Source of the DNA: Thiomicrorhabdus immobilis
GTDB taxonomy: Bacteria > Pseudomonadota > Gammaproteobacteria > Thiomicrospirales > Thiomicrospiraceae
Length of the DNA: 64,000 nt
Reading direction: 5' to 3'
Assembly: GCF_021654855.1 (NCBI RefSeq)
Contig: NZ_AP024202.1
Location: 310,001-374,000 of the forward strand
Shown here in pieces: positions 1 to 8,842 of this stretch (position 1 is the first letter of the stretch; each line of letters starts with the position of its first letter). The position numbers and the translations under genes are program-made. A model generated the notes under the pieces. It searched no databases. It was not told where the DNA came from and worked only from the letters and a program-made list of their open reading frames with translations.

Positions 1-1766
1 TCAATCGCTTTGGTGAATGCCGCATCAAGCTTGATGTAGTCCGGGCGAAGATCTTGTAGATAACGCATATTCCCCAGTCTTGTCCCGAAGTGGTCGATAC
101 CAATGTTTATCCCCAGCTTTCTCAGATTATGGATAAGCGGCCAAGCTTTAGGTTTCTGTTCGATTACCAGGCGTTCCGGCAGTTCAAATGCGATACGTGA
201 TGTTAATTTGGCGTTATCGGCTAATGTCTGTATCAAGGTTTTATGGAATTGTTCATTGTCCAATATCGCCTTGGATAGGTTGATGGAAAGCAGAGCGGTG
301 TCGGGGTGAGTTTTTAGGTGCTGAATGGCTAGATTGATAACCAGTAAATCGATTTCTGCAGTTTTATGAAACTGTTCGACAGTGGGCATAAAGTACGCCG
401 CAGAACGAATGGTGCCATCGGTATCTTTAAGTCGAATAAACAGCTCTTGGTCATGAACTTTGAGTTCGGTGTCGTAGGCACTTTGGTGAAACAGTAAGAA
501 ACGTTTGTCTTTAATCGCTTGAGTCAGTGATTGCTCCCAACTGCTGTCTAGATTGGATTGATCCAGGTTGGTATTGTAGTAAAAGAACGTGTTTGAACCC
601 TGTTTTTCGGCTTGTTCAATGGCAAAGTCTAAGTTACCCATGATTGGGCCTCGACTTTGGCCAGGTTGATAACTGGTATAGGCTAATGAGATGGATGTGC
701 TCGCATCATCCGCTTGGATTGTTTTTAAGATATTCGGCATGGACTGACAAATTGTTTTGGCCGATTCTTCTATTTGATGAGCCACCAGTCCAGGAAGAAC
801 CGCAACAAGTTCCGTTCCGTTTAGGCGAGCAAAGATGCTGTTTTCATGATGCAGACGGGTTTTCATCTCATCGGCAAGTGATTTCATCAGTTTATCGCCG
901 GCCAGGTAACCAAATTGATCGTTGAGTTCCTTGAGTTGATTGACTCGTATCAGGCAAATCACACCTGCAGGAACATCGTCATTTGGGTCAAGCAGGCTGT
1001 CTATAATCATTTCAAAATGGCGGCGATTACTCAGCTGGGTAACGCTATCCTGATAGGCCATCCTTTGTAGTTTTTCTGCGGTATTGGCATCTCTTTCGAA
1101 TACCGATTTTAGTTTGGTGACCATACCGTTCATGGCAGATACGACTTGTCTAAACTCGATGGTCGATGGCAAGTGCTGTTGAATCAGATACTCTTTTTTA
1201 ACGATCGCTTCTGCCTGTTTCTCCATATCTTTTAATGGTTTCAACATGATTTGCAGGGTGTAGATTGCAATCAGGATGGCGATTAGCGCCGCTAAACTGA
1301 ACCAGGCTAATAGGTTGGTCGCCGCTTTCCATAATTCAATGTAGGCGTAACCCGCATGGCTGGCTACGTTAATTGTACCAACTGGAATCCAGCCTGCTTG
1401 AACCAGTGCTTGTGCTTCGGGTGTGTGGAACTCTATGGCGTTGATGAACCAATCCGGTACGTCATCCATTGATTTTGCATTTTCACGTTGATATAGAATG
1501 TTGTTTTCCATATCGATTAAGTTGATATGTGAATAATAACCACGGTCAAAAACTGCGTTGATCATGGTTTCCATGCTGGAGATGTCTTCTGGGTTTTCTA
1601 TGCTGCTCAACGAAAGTCCCAGTGAAGTTGCGGTATCCTGAGCGTGTGACTGCAACTGCTCTTGTAAGAATTGTTTTGTGTTATTCAGGTTTAAGGTAAA
1701 AGTACCCAAGAGTAAGACAATTACCATTGAGGTGATGAAAAGAATCATTTGTTTATTTAAACTCAT
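1..1766 (-). CDS. lapD: LapD-like inner-membrane c-di-GMP receptor (partial, C-terminus off window)
   Basis: Translation of the minus strand from the ATG at 1766 gives an N-terminal membrane segment, a periplasmic LapD/MoxY-type domain, a second membrane segment near residues 150-170, a HAMP-like linker, then GGDEF and EAL domains. The frame stays open to position 1. Both enzymatic domains look dead: GGDEF is replaced by NGTEL (ARLNGTELVAVLPG) and EAL by ELF. The DDFGTG motif reads DHFGTR. Degenerate but recognisable domains are the hallmark of LapD, which binds c-di-GMP in the cytoplasm and sequesters LapG in the periplasm, so that a surface adhesin is retained. LapG is encoded 125 bp upstream, which supports the assignment. 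A good ribosome site (AAAGGA) precedes the ATG. Roughly the last part of the EAL domain is outside the window. The adhesin itself is not in view. Confidence 0.88.
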   Translation of the reverse strand, partial: MSLNKQMILFITSMVIVLLLGTFTLNLNNTKQFLQEQLQSHAQDTATSLGLSLSSIENPEDISSMETMINAVFDRGYYSHINLIDMENNILYQRENAKSMDDVPDWFINAIEFHTPEAQALVQAGWIPVGTINVASHAGYAYIELWKAATNLLAWFSLAALIAILIAIYTLQIMLKPLKDMEKQAEAIVKKEYLIQQHLPSTIEFRQVVSAMNGMVTKLKSVFERDANTAEKLQRMAYQDSVTQLSNRRHFEMIIDSLLDPNDDVPAGVICLIRVNQLKELNDQFGYLAGDKLMKSLADEMKTRLHHENSIFARLNGTELVAVLPGLVAHQIEESAKTICQSMPNILKTIQADDASTSISLAYTSYQPGQSRGPIMGNLDFAIEQAEKQGSNTFFYYNTNLDQSNLDSSWEQSLTQAIKDKRFLLFHQSAYDTELKVHDQELFIRLKDTDGTIRSAAYFMPTVEQFHKTAEIDLLVINLAIQHLKTHPDTALLSINLSKAILDNEQFHKTLIQTLADNAKLTSRIAFELPERLVIEQKPKAWPLIHNLRKLGINIGIDHFGTRLGNMRYLQDLRPDYIKLDAAFTKAI

Positions 1767-1891
1767 ACCTAAGTCCTTTGTAACACAGGGTGTTTTTCCC
1801 TGTATTTTAGCCTAATTTATTTTGTGTCTTCAGTGTTTACTCGATAAAGCGTTCAGTTCGCTAAACCTTCATTAAATCGTTTGTTGTCGTG

Positions 1892-2554
1892 TTATTGATT
1901 GTTCAATCTCTTGAGAAGGTTGTTCCAATTCTTCAGTTTGGATGTACCACCCGATACCGATTTACCTTTACCACGTTCACGAGCCAGCCAAAGGCCATCA
2001 CCATTAAAACTGTATATAGGCACCAGGTCTTTTCTGCTTGATGCTTGTAAAATGCGTTTGTTGATATTGTCGAGAACCAGGGGGATAGATTTCGGGGTTT
2101 TAAAATAGGTTAAAACCATATGTGCTTGGTTTAAACGAATGGCCTTAACATAAGTGATATAGAGTTTACTTTCAGGTACACCAAGCGCTTTGAGAGTGAA
2201 GTATTTTGCAATCGAGTAGTCTTCACAATCCCCTGCATCGGTTGCCAGCATTTCAAGGGGGGTTGCCCAATAATCTTTTTTGTTCCAATGGACGATATCG
2301 TCGATAAACTGCACTTGGTTGAAAAAGTTGTTCACCAACTCAAGCTTGTCTTCTTCAGATGCGTTTTGGTTTTTATCGACCAGTTCCTGCCATTGGGCAA
2401 GCCGGGCGGCGGCAGGAGAGCCGTATTTAGCTTTGGCTTGTTCGATTTCAAGCTGGCTAACAACTCTAGGCGCTTCACCTGCAATGACCAAAACCGCTGT
2501 TGAAGCGGTTAACAGGCATAGCAAGAGAAGTTGTTTAGACAGCAGAAAGTTCAT
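1892..2554 (-). CDS. lapG: LapG-like periplasmic cysteine protease (bacterial transglutaminase-like)
   Basis: 220 residues with an N-terminal hydrophobic signal (about residues 1-25). The family motif GDCEDYSIAKY carries the catalytic Cys (about C110). His in NQAHMVLTYF (about H145) and Asp in LVLDNI (about D162) complete the Cys-His-Asp triad. LapG cleaves the N-terminus of LapA/BpfA-type adhesins in the periplasm when c-di-GMP is low, and is held inactive by LapD, the next gene downstream. Acidic residues around the Cys (DAGDCED) fit the calcium-binding site known in LapG. A strong hairpin with a T-tract lies between the upstream OmpA-type gene and this one, so lapG-lapD may rely on read-through or on a promoter of their own. 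Confidence 0.9.
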   Translation of the reverse strand: MNFLLSKQLLLLCLLTASTAVLVIAGEAPRVVSQLEIEQAKAKYGSPAAARLAQWQELVDKNQNASEEDKLELVNNFFNQVQFIDDIVHWNKKDYWATPLEMLATDAGDCEDYSIAKYFTLKALGVPESKLYITYVKAIRLNQAHMVLTYFKTPKSIPLVLDNINKRILQASSRKDLVPIYSFNGDGLWLARERGKGKSVSGGTSKLKNWNNLLKRLNNQ

Positions 2555-2571
2555 GAAGCCAGTTTATCTAC

Positions 2572-2609
2572 TGGAAAAAATAAAGGCAACCATGAGGTTG
2601 CCTTTATTT
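2572..2609 (-). terminator. Rho-independent terminator after the OmpA/TSP3 gene
   Basis: A perfect 14-bp stem (2578-2591 pairing with 2596-2609) with a 4-nt loop. Read on the minus strand it is followed by a run of T residues (TTTTTTCC). It lies 25 bp downstream of the OmpA-type stop codon and just upstream of lapG. Confidence 0.8.
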
Positions 2610-2633
2610 ATGAGTGAAAACATGCTGAATACG

Positions 2634-3572
2634 TTATCGAACTAACATCGCTTTCGGGATGGTGGTTTTCGCATCGGCAGGTAATTGCGATTTTTGGATG
2701 ACTTTAATCTCTATGCGACGGTTCTTCTGCCGACCTTCAGCCGTTCGGTTGTCTGCGATAGGTTCCATTTCGCCTTTACCGTTGATGTAAATGCGGTCAG
2801 ATTCAAAGTTGAGTTGTTTTTGAATGAAAGCCTTGGTGCTATTCGCACGTCGCCAAGATAAACGTTCATTAACAGGCGCTTTTGCTTGCCAATCGGTATG
2901 TCCGGTGATGAGCAAAACTTCACCCTCTTTCAAATCGTTCAAGACACCAATGTCTGCTTTTAAGATTTTGACTTGGTCATCACGAATTTCATGTGCAAAT
3001 GAATCAAATACAATGTTGCTAAAGGTGATGGTTTTTGGCTCACAACCGTTTTTATTGACTAAAGTGCCAGCTGGAGTGTCAGGGCATAAATCATCCGCAT
3101 CGTTTACACCGTCTCTATCCGCATCATTAACCACTGCGCAACCCACGTCATTGACAGGGGTGCCTTCCGGGGTGCCTGGGCATTGGTCTTTACTGTCCAT
3201 GACGCCGTCATTATCCTCGTCCCCTTCACAGCCAAAACGATTGACCTTAACCCCTGGAGCCGTGTCCGGGCATTGGTCCAAACGATCGAATACGCCATCT
3301 TGGTCACTGTCTAGCTCGCAGCCTTTGGAGTCCACATCTACATGCAAAATAGTATTTGGACAGTGGTCAAGCTTGTCCTGAATACCATCTTGGTCTAAAT
3401 CTTTATAGGCATTTTCAACGATTGAAGCATCTTGGCTTGGAATGCTTTTTAGGGCTTCGGTTTCTTGACCGGCGGGATTGTAATCCAGGGGTAAAGGTTT
3501 GCTGTCGTCTGCTTGAGCGGTGTTGAAAAAACTCGCGAAACATAGTGCTAATAATGGAGTGAAGTGTTTCAT
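2634..3572 (-). CDS. OmpA-family outer-membrane protein with thrombospondin type-3 repeats
   Basis: 312 residues. A signal peptide (about 1-21, ending AQA) is followed by four calcium-binding type-3 repeats of the form DxDxDGxxDxxDxCPxT (about residues 58-180). A C-terminal OmpA peptidoglycan-binding domain follows (GHTDWQAKAPVNERLSWRRA, about residues 220-300). The protein should sit in the outer membrane or periplasm and anchor to peptidoglycan. An OmpA-type gene directly upstream of lapG and lapD matches the layout of the Shewanella bpf adhesin operon as I recall it, so a role in adhesin export or anchoring is a reasonable inference. No beta-barrel segment is obvious in this short protein. 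Confidence 0.85.
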   Translation of the reverse strand: MKHFTPLLALCFASFFNTAQADDSKPLPLDYNPAGQETEALKSIPSQDASIVENAYKDLDQDGIQDKLDHCPNTILHVDVDSKGCELDSDQDGVFDRLDQCPDTAPGVKVNRFGCEGDEDNDGVMDSKDQCPGTPEGTPVNDVGCAVVNDADRDGVNDADDLCPDTPAGTLVNKNGCEPKTITFSNIVFDSFAHEIRDDQVKILKADIGVLNDLKEGEVLLITGHTDWQAKAPVNERLSWRRANSTKAFIQKQLNFESDRIYINGKGEMEPIADNRTAEGRQKNRRIEIKVIQKSQLPADAKTTIPKAMLVR

Positions 3573-3672
3573 TTTCTTTTCTCAATGTCTTTGAATGTGA
3601 CTAGAAAGTATTTTTTATAAGCAATCATAACCTTTTTTCGAGAGTGAATACTAGGAAAAAATCTTCAAAAAT

Positions 3673-3711
3673 ACAGATAATTACGAAGCGAAATCCGCAG
3701 GGATTATCTGT
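3673..3711 (-). terminator. Probable terminator after the iron-type alcohol dehydrogenase
   Basis: Stem ACAGATAAT / ATTATCTGT (3673-3681 with 3703-3711), with a small inner GCG/CGC stem, followed on the minus strand by ATTTTTG. It lies about 20 bp past the dehydrogenase stop. Confidence 0.55.
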
Positions 3712-3730
3712 TTTCTTGAACTGGAATCGG

Positions 3731-4921
3731 TTAGATGGCTTTGTGTAACGCCTGAATTAATTGCGAGTCGCTCAAGGTGACTGAATTACCCAACATGCTG
3801 CCACTACGGCAATTTTCAATCACAGGTGTAATATTTTCTGTTGTCAGGCCAAAGTCGGCCAAGCCTTGAGGTGTATATTTGATTGCATATTCTTCTAATA
3901 ATGTGACCAGGCCTGGTAACAATTCATTAGCCGACTGGTTTGGGTTGAGAAGCAAGCTAACCTGTTCGTATTTAAGTAAAGTATCTAGTGCATGCTGGGT
4001 TGGTAATGCTTGTAGGCTTTCAATATTGGCTTGGGTAATCGGCGCTAATAGACGCGCGCAGACAATACCATGCGGTGCTTCAAAAAAGGCACCGATGGGT
4101 CCGGCTAACCCGTGCACGGCTCCCAGTCCGGCATTCGCCAAAGTGGTGCCCGATAAGGATGCAGCCAACATCAAATTGCTGTAACCGGTTTTTTGGCGTT
4201 GTTCATCATTGGAGTCTATGTCTGAAAAGGCGTCTTTAAACAGAGTCATGCCCTGCCAGGCTAAAGCATCGGTAATAGGGTTGGGTTTTAAGGTCGTATA
4301 GGATTCGAGCAACTGGGTGAATGCATCCATGCCGGTTGAATAGAGCACGTCCTTTGGGCAGGATATTAAGAGTTCTGGGTCCAACCAGGCCTGTTTGGCT
4401 AGCAGTTTATTGTCACGAAACGACTTCTTGAAATAACCGATTCTTGATAAAACCGCATTTTTAGTGGTTTCGCTTCCGGTGCCTGCTGTTGTCGGGATGG
4501 CAATAAAAGGGCAGGTTTCCACGTGAAACGGCTTGCCTGCACCAACGCCTTCTAGATAGTCCATCACCGATGTTTGGCTAGGAAGCAATCCGGCAACCGC
4601 TTTTGCGGCATCTAAAACGCTCCCGCCTCCCAAGCCAATCACCATGTCGCTATCGCTATCACACTCTTTAACGATATTGTCGACCACTTCCGGGGACGGT
4701 TCGCCAGAGACGATAAAATGTTTTACTTCGCAAAAGGATTCAAACGTTTGAAATAGAACATCTCCAAACTCACCAGGGTGCGCCAGAGTTTTGCTGGTAA
4801 TCAAAACCACCATCTCAGGCTTAGATTGTTGAATGCTTTCAATGAGTTTATGACGAATCCCCCAGCCAAAGTGGATAAGTGGCATCGGCGCGAATTCAAA
4901 TGGCATGATTGTCTGTGTCAT
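3731..4921 (-). CDS. Iron-containing alcohol dehydrogenase family protein
   Basis: 396 residues, the usual length of group III (iron-dependent) alcohol dehydrogenases. The NAD(P)-binding GGGSVLDAAKAVAG motif (about residue 98), TTAGTGSETTK, and the metal-binding region HGLAGPIGAFFEAPHG (about residues 270-285) are visible. The first ligand segment, usually DALTH, reads DAFTQ, so one of the classical metal-binding histidines is a glutamine. Some family members share this, but it leaves the metal and substrate uncertain. It starts 39 bp after the rep stop and is probably co-transcribed with it. A perfect copy of the ACCAGGCCTGGT palindrome lies inside the gene (3906-3917), where it encodes PGLV. 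The substrate cannot be named. Confidence 0.85.
   Translation of the reverse strand: MTQTIMPFEFAPMPLIHFGWGIRHKLIESIQQSKPEMVVLITSKTLAHPGEFGDVLFQTFESFCEVKHFIVSGEPSPEVVDNIVKECDSDSDMVIGLGGGSVLDAAKAVAGLLPSQTSVMDYLEGVGAGKPFHVETCPFIAIPTTAGTGSETTKNAVLSRIGYFKKSFRDNKLLAKQAWLDPELLISCPKDVLYSTGMDAFTQLLESYTTLKPNPITDALAWQGMTLFKDAFSDIDSNDEQRQKTGYSNLMLAASLSGTTLANAGLGAVHGLAGPIGAFFEAPHGIVCARLLAPITQANIESLQALPTQHALDTLLKYEQVSLLLNPNQSANELLPGLVTLLEEYAIKYTPQGLADFGLTTENITPVIENCRSGSMLGNSVTLSDSQLIQALHKAI
3906..3917. repeat. Iterated palindrome ACCAGGCCTGGT (intragenic copy)
   Basis: Perfect 12-bp copy inside the alcohol dehydrogenase gene. On the minus strand it is read as PGLV. Confidence 0.95.
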
Positions 4922-4960
4922 TGAAAGCTCCTTGAATAAGGTGAATGTTGTTGGTTAAGT

Positions 4961-6994
4961 TTAATTCTTTTTAAGGAAGGACTTCAAATTCGCTATATGG
5001 GCATTACCGGTTTGCAACTGCTCCTCTTTGGAAACCACTACACCCGGTTTACCTTCCCATTGTAACGATTCAGCGGGCAGTTCCTCTAAAAAACGACTCG
5101 GTTCACAGGCCATGTCTTCACCATATTTACGGCGTTTGGTGGCGTAAGTCATCGTTAAAGAGCGTTGTGCCCGGGTAATGCCAACATAAGCTAAACGGCG
5201 TTCTTCTTCCAGGCCTGGTGATTCCAGGTTTTGTTTGTGTGGCAGCAGCTCCTCTTCCATACCGATCAGGAAAACGTGTGGAAACTCGAGTCCTTTTGAC
5301 GCATGCAGGGTCATTAGGCTGACCATGTCATGCTCTTTTTCAGACTCATTGCGCTCCATCATGTCCATTAACGCCATATGGGTCACAATGGTTTCAAGAC
5401 GTTTCTCTTCACCATCTTCTTCCAAGGCCTTTTTGACGATACGTTCAATCCAAAGAATCAGGTCGCGTACGTTGTTGATTCTGCGTTCGGCACTTTTCGG
5501 GTTGCTAGCGTTTTCATGAATCCAGTTGTCGTACTCGATTTTTTCAACCAGTTGGCGCACAAAAGAGGGCACTTCTTCGCCTTGGGCGCTGTCCGCTTCT
5601 TGAATCCAGCCCAGCAGCTGTTGGCCGAAGTGTTGCACACGTTTCAAGGCTTTGTCCGAAAGAATGGTGGTCAGGCCAAATTCTTGAGTCGCATCGAATA
5701 GGCTGATACCTCGGCCGGTGGCATAGGTGGCCAATTTCTCCAAGGTTGATGCGCCTATTTCTCGGCGTGGCGTGTTGACAATTCTCAGGAACGCCGCGTC
5801 ATCATCCGGATTGACGATAATACGCAGATAACTCATCACATCTTTGATTTCGGCATGGTCAAAAAAGGACTTTCCACCAGAGATGACATACGGAATGTTC
5901 TGTTCACGCAACGCACGTTCCATTAAACGAGCTTGGTGGTTTCCTCGGTAAAGTATGGCGTAATCGCGGTTTTTGGTCTTATTCTTGAATTTATGCACAA
6001 TGATTTCTGAAACCACACGCTCGACTTCTTGGTTTTCATTGGCACAGGCGATGACACGCAAAGGGTCGCCGGCACCCATCTCACTCCATAGGGTTTTTTC
6101 AAACACGTGCGGGTTATTGGCAATCAACTGGTTGGCGGATTTCAAAATACGATTGGTAGAACGATAGTTCTGTTCAAGCTTAATCAGCTCTAACGCAGGA
6201 AAATCCTCCTTTAGCAGTGCCAAGTTTTCCGGTTGGGCTCCACGCCATGCATAGATCGATTGGTCGTCATCGCCCACCACGGTGAAACGTGCCTGTACTC
6301 CAACCAACTGTTTAACCAAAGCATACTGTGCGGCATTGGTATCTTGATACTCATCCACCAAGAGATAGCGTACTTTATTCTGCCACTTTTGCAGGATCTC
6401 CGGGTTTTCATTAAACAGTTTCACCGGTAAGCCAATCAAATCATCAAAGTCTACCGCATTGTAGGCCTTAAGCTGTTTTTGGTACGCCTGGTAAAGAATC
6501 GCACGCGCTTGTTGCTGTGCATCTTCGGCTTTGTTAATCGCCTCTTCCGGTGAGATGTGGGCGTTTTTCCAGTTGGAGATGTCCCACTGCACACCATCCA
6601 ATACTTCCGGGTCGATGGTTTGTCTAAGCATCAATTCTTTTAAGATTTGCCCGCTGTCTGCGGCATCCATAATCGAAAAGTTCGATTTATAACCTAACGC
6701 TTTATACTCACGGCGGATGATATTCAATCCTAAGTTGTGAAAAGTAGAAACGTTCAAACCCGTGGTGTTCTCGTTTTTCAACAACTTGGTCACACGCTCT
6801 TTCATCTCTTTGGCCGACTTGTTGGTAAAGGTCACGGCGTAGATATGGTGTGATTTGACATCACATTGGCGAATCAAATAAGCGATTTTTTCGGTAATTA
6901 CGCGTGTTTTACCCGAGCCAGCGCCGGCCAAAACCAGGGCGGGAGTATCAATGTGTTTTACAGCTTGGCGTTGTCTTTCGTTTAAACTATGCAT
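4961..6994 (-). CDS. rep: ATP-dependent DNA helicase Rep (UvrD/Rep superfamily 1)
   Basis: 677 residues, close to E. coli Rep. All superfamily 1 motifs are present: Walker A AGAGSGKTRV (about residues 22-31), Walker B LVDEYQDTN, motif III GDDDQSIYAWRGAQ, motif IV NYRS, motif V LMTLHASKGLEFPHVF and motif VI RRLAYVGITRAQRSL. Rep is a 3'-5' helicase that helps the replisome move past bound proteins. UvrD and PcrA are paralogues. Rep is preferred because of the compact 677-residue length, and because the C-terminus is short and lacks a PcrA/UvrD-type tail. A near copy of the palindrome (core 5209-5218) is read here as SPGLE. Confidence 0.9.
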   Translation of the reverse strand: MHSLNERQRQAVKHIDTPALVLAGAGSGKTRVITEKIAYLIRQCDVKSHHIYAVTFTNKSAKEMKERVTKLLKNENTTGLNVSTFHNLGLNIIRREYKALGYKSNFSIMDAADSGQILKELMLRQTIDPEVLDGVQWDISNWKNAHISPEEAINKAEDAQQQARAILYQAYQKQLKAYNAVDFDDLIGLPVKLFNENPEILQKWQNKVRYLLVDEYQDTNAAQYALVKQLVGVQARFTVVGDDDQSIYAWRGAQPENLALLKEDFPALELIKLEQNYRSTNRILKSANQLIANNPHVFEKTLWSEMGAGDPLRVIACANENQEVERVVSEIIVHKFKNKTKNRDYAILYRGNHQARLMERALREQNIPYVISGGKSFFDHAEIKDVMSYLRIIVNPDDDAAFLRIVNTPRREIGASTLEKLATYATGRGISLFDATQEFGLTTILSDKALKRVQHFGQQLLGWIQEADSAQGEEVPSFVRQLVEKIEYDNWIHENASNPKSAERRINNVRDLILWIERIVKKALEEDGEEKRLETIVTHMALMDMMERNESEKEHDMVSLMTLHASKGLEFPHVFLIGMEEELLPHKQNLESPGLEEERRLAYVGITRAQRSLTMTYATKRRKYGEDMACEPSRFLEELPAESLQWEGKPGVVVSKEEQLQTGNAHIANLKSFLKKN

Positions 6995-7088
6995 GGGTGA
7001 TTAAGTCGGGTACGCTTTTTAAATTCGAGGTTGTAGAAAAGGTACAATATGATAATTCAAATTGAACAAGATTACTTTGGGAAATAAC

Positions 7089-7673
7089 GTGGCAACAATA
7101 GAAGAATTAAAACAAGATTTACATATCCAGGCACATCTCGCAGGAAAAGACCTTAAATTTGCGACCACTTGGGGGATTTTCAGCCCACGAGAGATCGATT
7201 CGGGCACCGATCTTTTCTTGAAGTATTTGGAAATCAGGGACGATGAAATCGCTTTGGATATCGGTTGCGGTTATGGCCCAATCGGTTTGGCGATTGCCGC
7301 CAATGCGCCAAAAGGCCAAGTTCATATGGTGGATAAGGACTTTGTGGCTGTGGATTATGCCAATAAAAATGCGGCACTTAATGACCTGCCTAATGCAAAA
7401 GCCTATTTGTCGAATGGTTTGAGTGCGGTGCCTAAGGATATTCAGTTCACCACGGTGGTTTCCAATATCCCGGCTAAGGTGGGTAAGGAGATGTTAAGCA
7501 TCTTGTTGCATGACGTTCACCAGCAGTTGGCACCAGGCGGGCAGTTTGTGGTGGTGACCATCAATGGTTTAAGACAATACATGAAGCGTAATTTCATGGA
7601 AGTGTTCGGTAACTACGATAAAGTCAAGCAGGGCAAGGATTACACCATCTCACGCTGTGTTAAAGCATCTTAA
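7089..7673 (+). CDS. Class I SAM-dependent methyltransferase, RsmC-like 'small' domain
   Basis: 194 residues from a GTG start at 7089. That start has a purine-rich ribosome site (TTGGGAA) at a proper distance, and a plausible -10 lies upstream. A TTG at 7062 would add nine residues but has no ribosome site. The SAM-binding motif I is LDIGCGYGPIGLAIA, and the NPP-type catalytic region reads VVSNIPAKVGKEML, so the second Pro of the classical NPPF motif is altered. The fold matches the methyltransferase-small family (16S rRNA guanine methyltransferases RsmC/RsmD and related). The substrate could be rRNA but is not proven. It diverges from rep. A perfect 18-bp copy of the palindrome follows the stop codon. 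Confidence 0.75.
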   Translation: MATIEELKQDLHIQAHLAGKDLKFATTWGIFSPREIDSGTDLFLKYLEIRDDEIALDIGCGYGPIGLAIAANAPKGQVHMVDKDFVAVDYANKNAALNDLPNAKAYLSNGLSAVPKDIQFTTVVSNIPAKVGKEMLSILLHDVHQQLAPGGQFVVVTINGLRQYMKRNFMEVFGNYDKVKQGKDYTISRCVKAS

Positions 7674-7692
7674 GACGGTTTTTGTTGGATTA

Positions 7693-7710
7693 CTTACCAG
7701 GCCTGGTAAG
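7693..7710. repeat. Iterated palindrome, 18-bp extended copy
   Basis: CTTACCAGGCCTGGTAAG, a perfect 18-bp inverted repeat 20 bp after the methyltransferase stop. A T-rich stretch (ATTCATTTTT) follows, so it may also act as a weak terminator. Confidence 0.95.
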
Positions 7711-7777
7711 ATTCATTTTTAAAATAAAATACAAACAACGCGACATTATTTATATAAGCGTAAATCAGGAGTTATAG

Positions 7778-8785
7778 GTGAAATTGTTGTCCATGTTAAA
7801 TCTTTCAAAGCTGAGCTTTAAACCGAATACCATCGTTATGTTTACCTTGCTGTTCAGTCTTTTTTCAGTTTCACAGGTAGCCGAAGCCAAACGTTTTGGT
7901 GGCGGCGGCAGTTTTGGTTACAGCAAACAGGTTGCGCCAAAATCCTATAACACCGCACCTAAAGCGGCGCCAACCAAACCCGCGGCGAATGCTGGAACTG
8001 CAACTCGTCCAGCATCTGGGGCGTCAAAATGGCTTGGGCCTTTAGCCGGTTTAGCGGCTGGCGGCTTATTGGCCGCGATGTTGTTTGGTGATGGCTTTGA
8101 AGGTCTGCAGATGTTTGATATTCTTCTGTTCGCTTTAGTGGCTTTTGTCTTGTTTAAGCTATTTGCTAGTGCGAAACGCCGTCAAGCAGACTACGCCTAT
8201 CAAGAGATGGCGACTCCAGAAAGAGCTTCATCTCAAAACACCCCAGCTTATCAACAGCAAGCCGCTTATCGTGAAATGCGTACCGAGGCGCAAAATACGC
8301 CACACCAAGCTTCTATTGATAATGGCGGTTCCATTATTGGTGCCGATTTAGAAGATGGAATGGGGCAAGGGTTGAGTGACAACGCACAGTACTTGAACGA
8401 AATCCCCGCTTGGTTCGATCAACAAGGTTTTGTAGACGGCGCCAAGTCGCACTTTATGGCTTTGCAGAAAGCTTGGGATAATGTGGATTTATCGGAAATC
8501 GAGTCTTACTGTACGCCAGAGTTGTATCAGGCCTTACAGCAGGAGTTGCGTGGTGTACAACCGGGCGACAACCAAACTGTGGTGGACACTTTATATGCAG
8601 AAATAGCGGCTATGGCGGTCGATGCCGAGTATTTTGTGGTGAGCATCCGTTTCAGCGGGTTTATTCAAGAAGATACGGTTCAAGGAGCCCATGCCTTCAA
8701 TGAGATTTGGCATATTCGACGTTTGGCGAATGATGAAGGGAATTGGCAAGTTGCAGGTATTCAACAGGTGAGTGGTTCGTTATAA
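7778..8785 (+). CDS. Tim44-like domain membrane protein
   Basis: 335 residues from a GTG start with a good ribosome site (CAGGAG). An N-terminal signal or membrane segment (about residues 18-37, ending VAEA) is followed by a Gly-rich patch (RFGGGGSFGYSK) and an Ala/Pro-rich linker. Two membrane segments lie at about 88-105 and 112-130. The C-terminal soluble domain (about residues 200-335) resembles the Tim44/MRPL45 fold: a helical part DQQGFVDGAKSHFMALQKAW, then a beta-rich part VDAEYFVVSIRFSGFI. Such proteins are common in proteobacteria and their function is unknown. The name comes from the mitochondrial import factor and does not imply protein import here. The next gene, a lipoprotein, follows 57 bp later. 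Confidence 0.75.
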   Translation: MKLLSMLNLSKLSFKPNTIVMFTLLFSLFSVSQVAEAKRFGGGGSFGYSKQVAPKSYNTAPKAAPTKPAANAGTATRPASGASKWLGPLAGLAAGGLLAAMLFGDGFEGLQMFDILLFALVAFVLFKLFASAKRRQADYAYQEMATPERASSQNTPAYQQQAAYREMRTEAQNTPHQASIDNGGSIIGADLEDGMGQGLSDNAQYLNEIPAWFDQQGFVDGAKSHFMALQKAWDNVDLSEIESYCTPELYQALQQELRGVQPGDNQTVVDTLYAEIAAMAVDAEYFVVSIRFSGFIQEDTVQGAHAFNEIWHIRRLANDEGNWQVAGIQQVSGSL

Positions 8786-8842
8786 TCATTGACTTGTAAA
8801 TACGGTTTGCTATTTTTAACAGGCAGATAAGGTAGGGTGGTT

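Noticed and set aside
103-925. Plus-strand open frames in the first kilobase
   Set aside because: They are shadows of the minus-strand LapD reading frame, which has clear HAMP, GGDEF-like and EAL-like homology over the whole stretch.
4515-4529. GTTTCCACGTGAAAC, resembling a ParB site (parS)
   Set aside because: It has one extra base compared with the parS core GTTTCACGTGAAAC, lies inside the alcohol dehydrogenase gene, and no second copy or parAB gene is nearby.
4961-6994. UvrD or PcrA helicase
   Set aside because: All motifs are shared, but the 677-residue length and short C-terminus fit Rep better.
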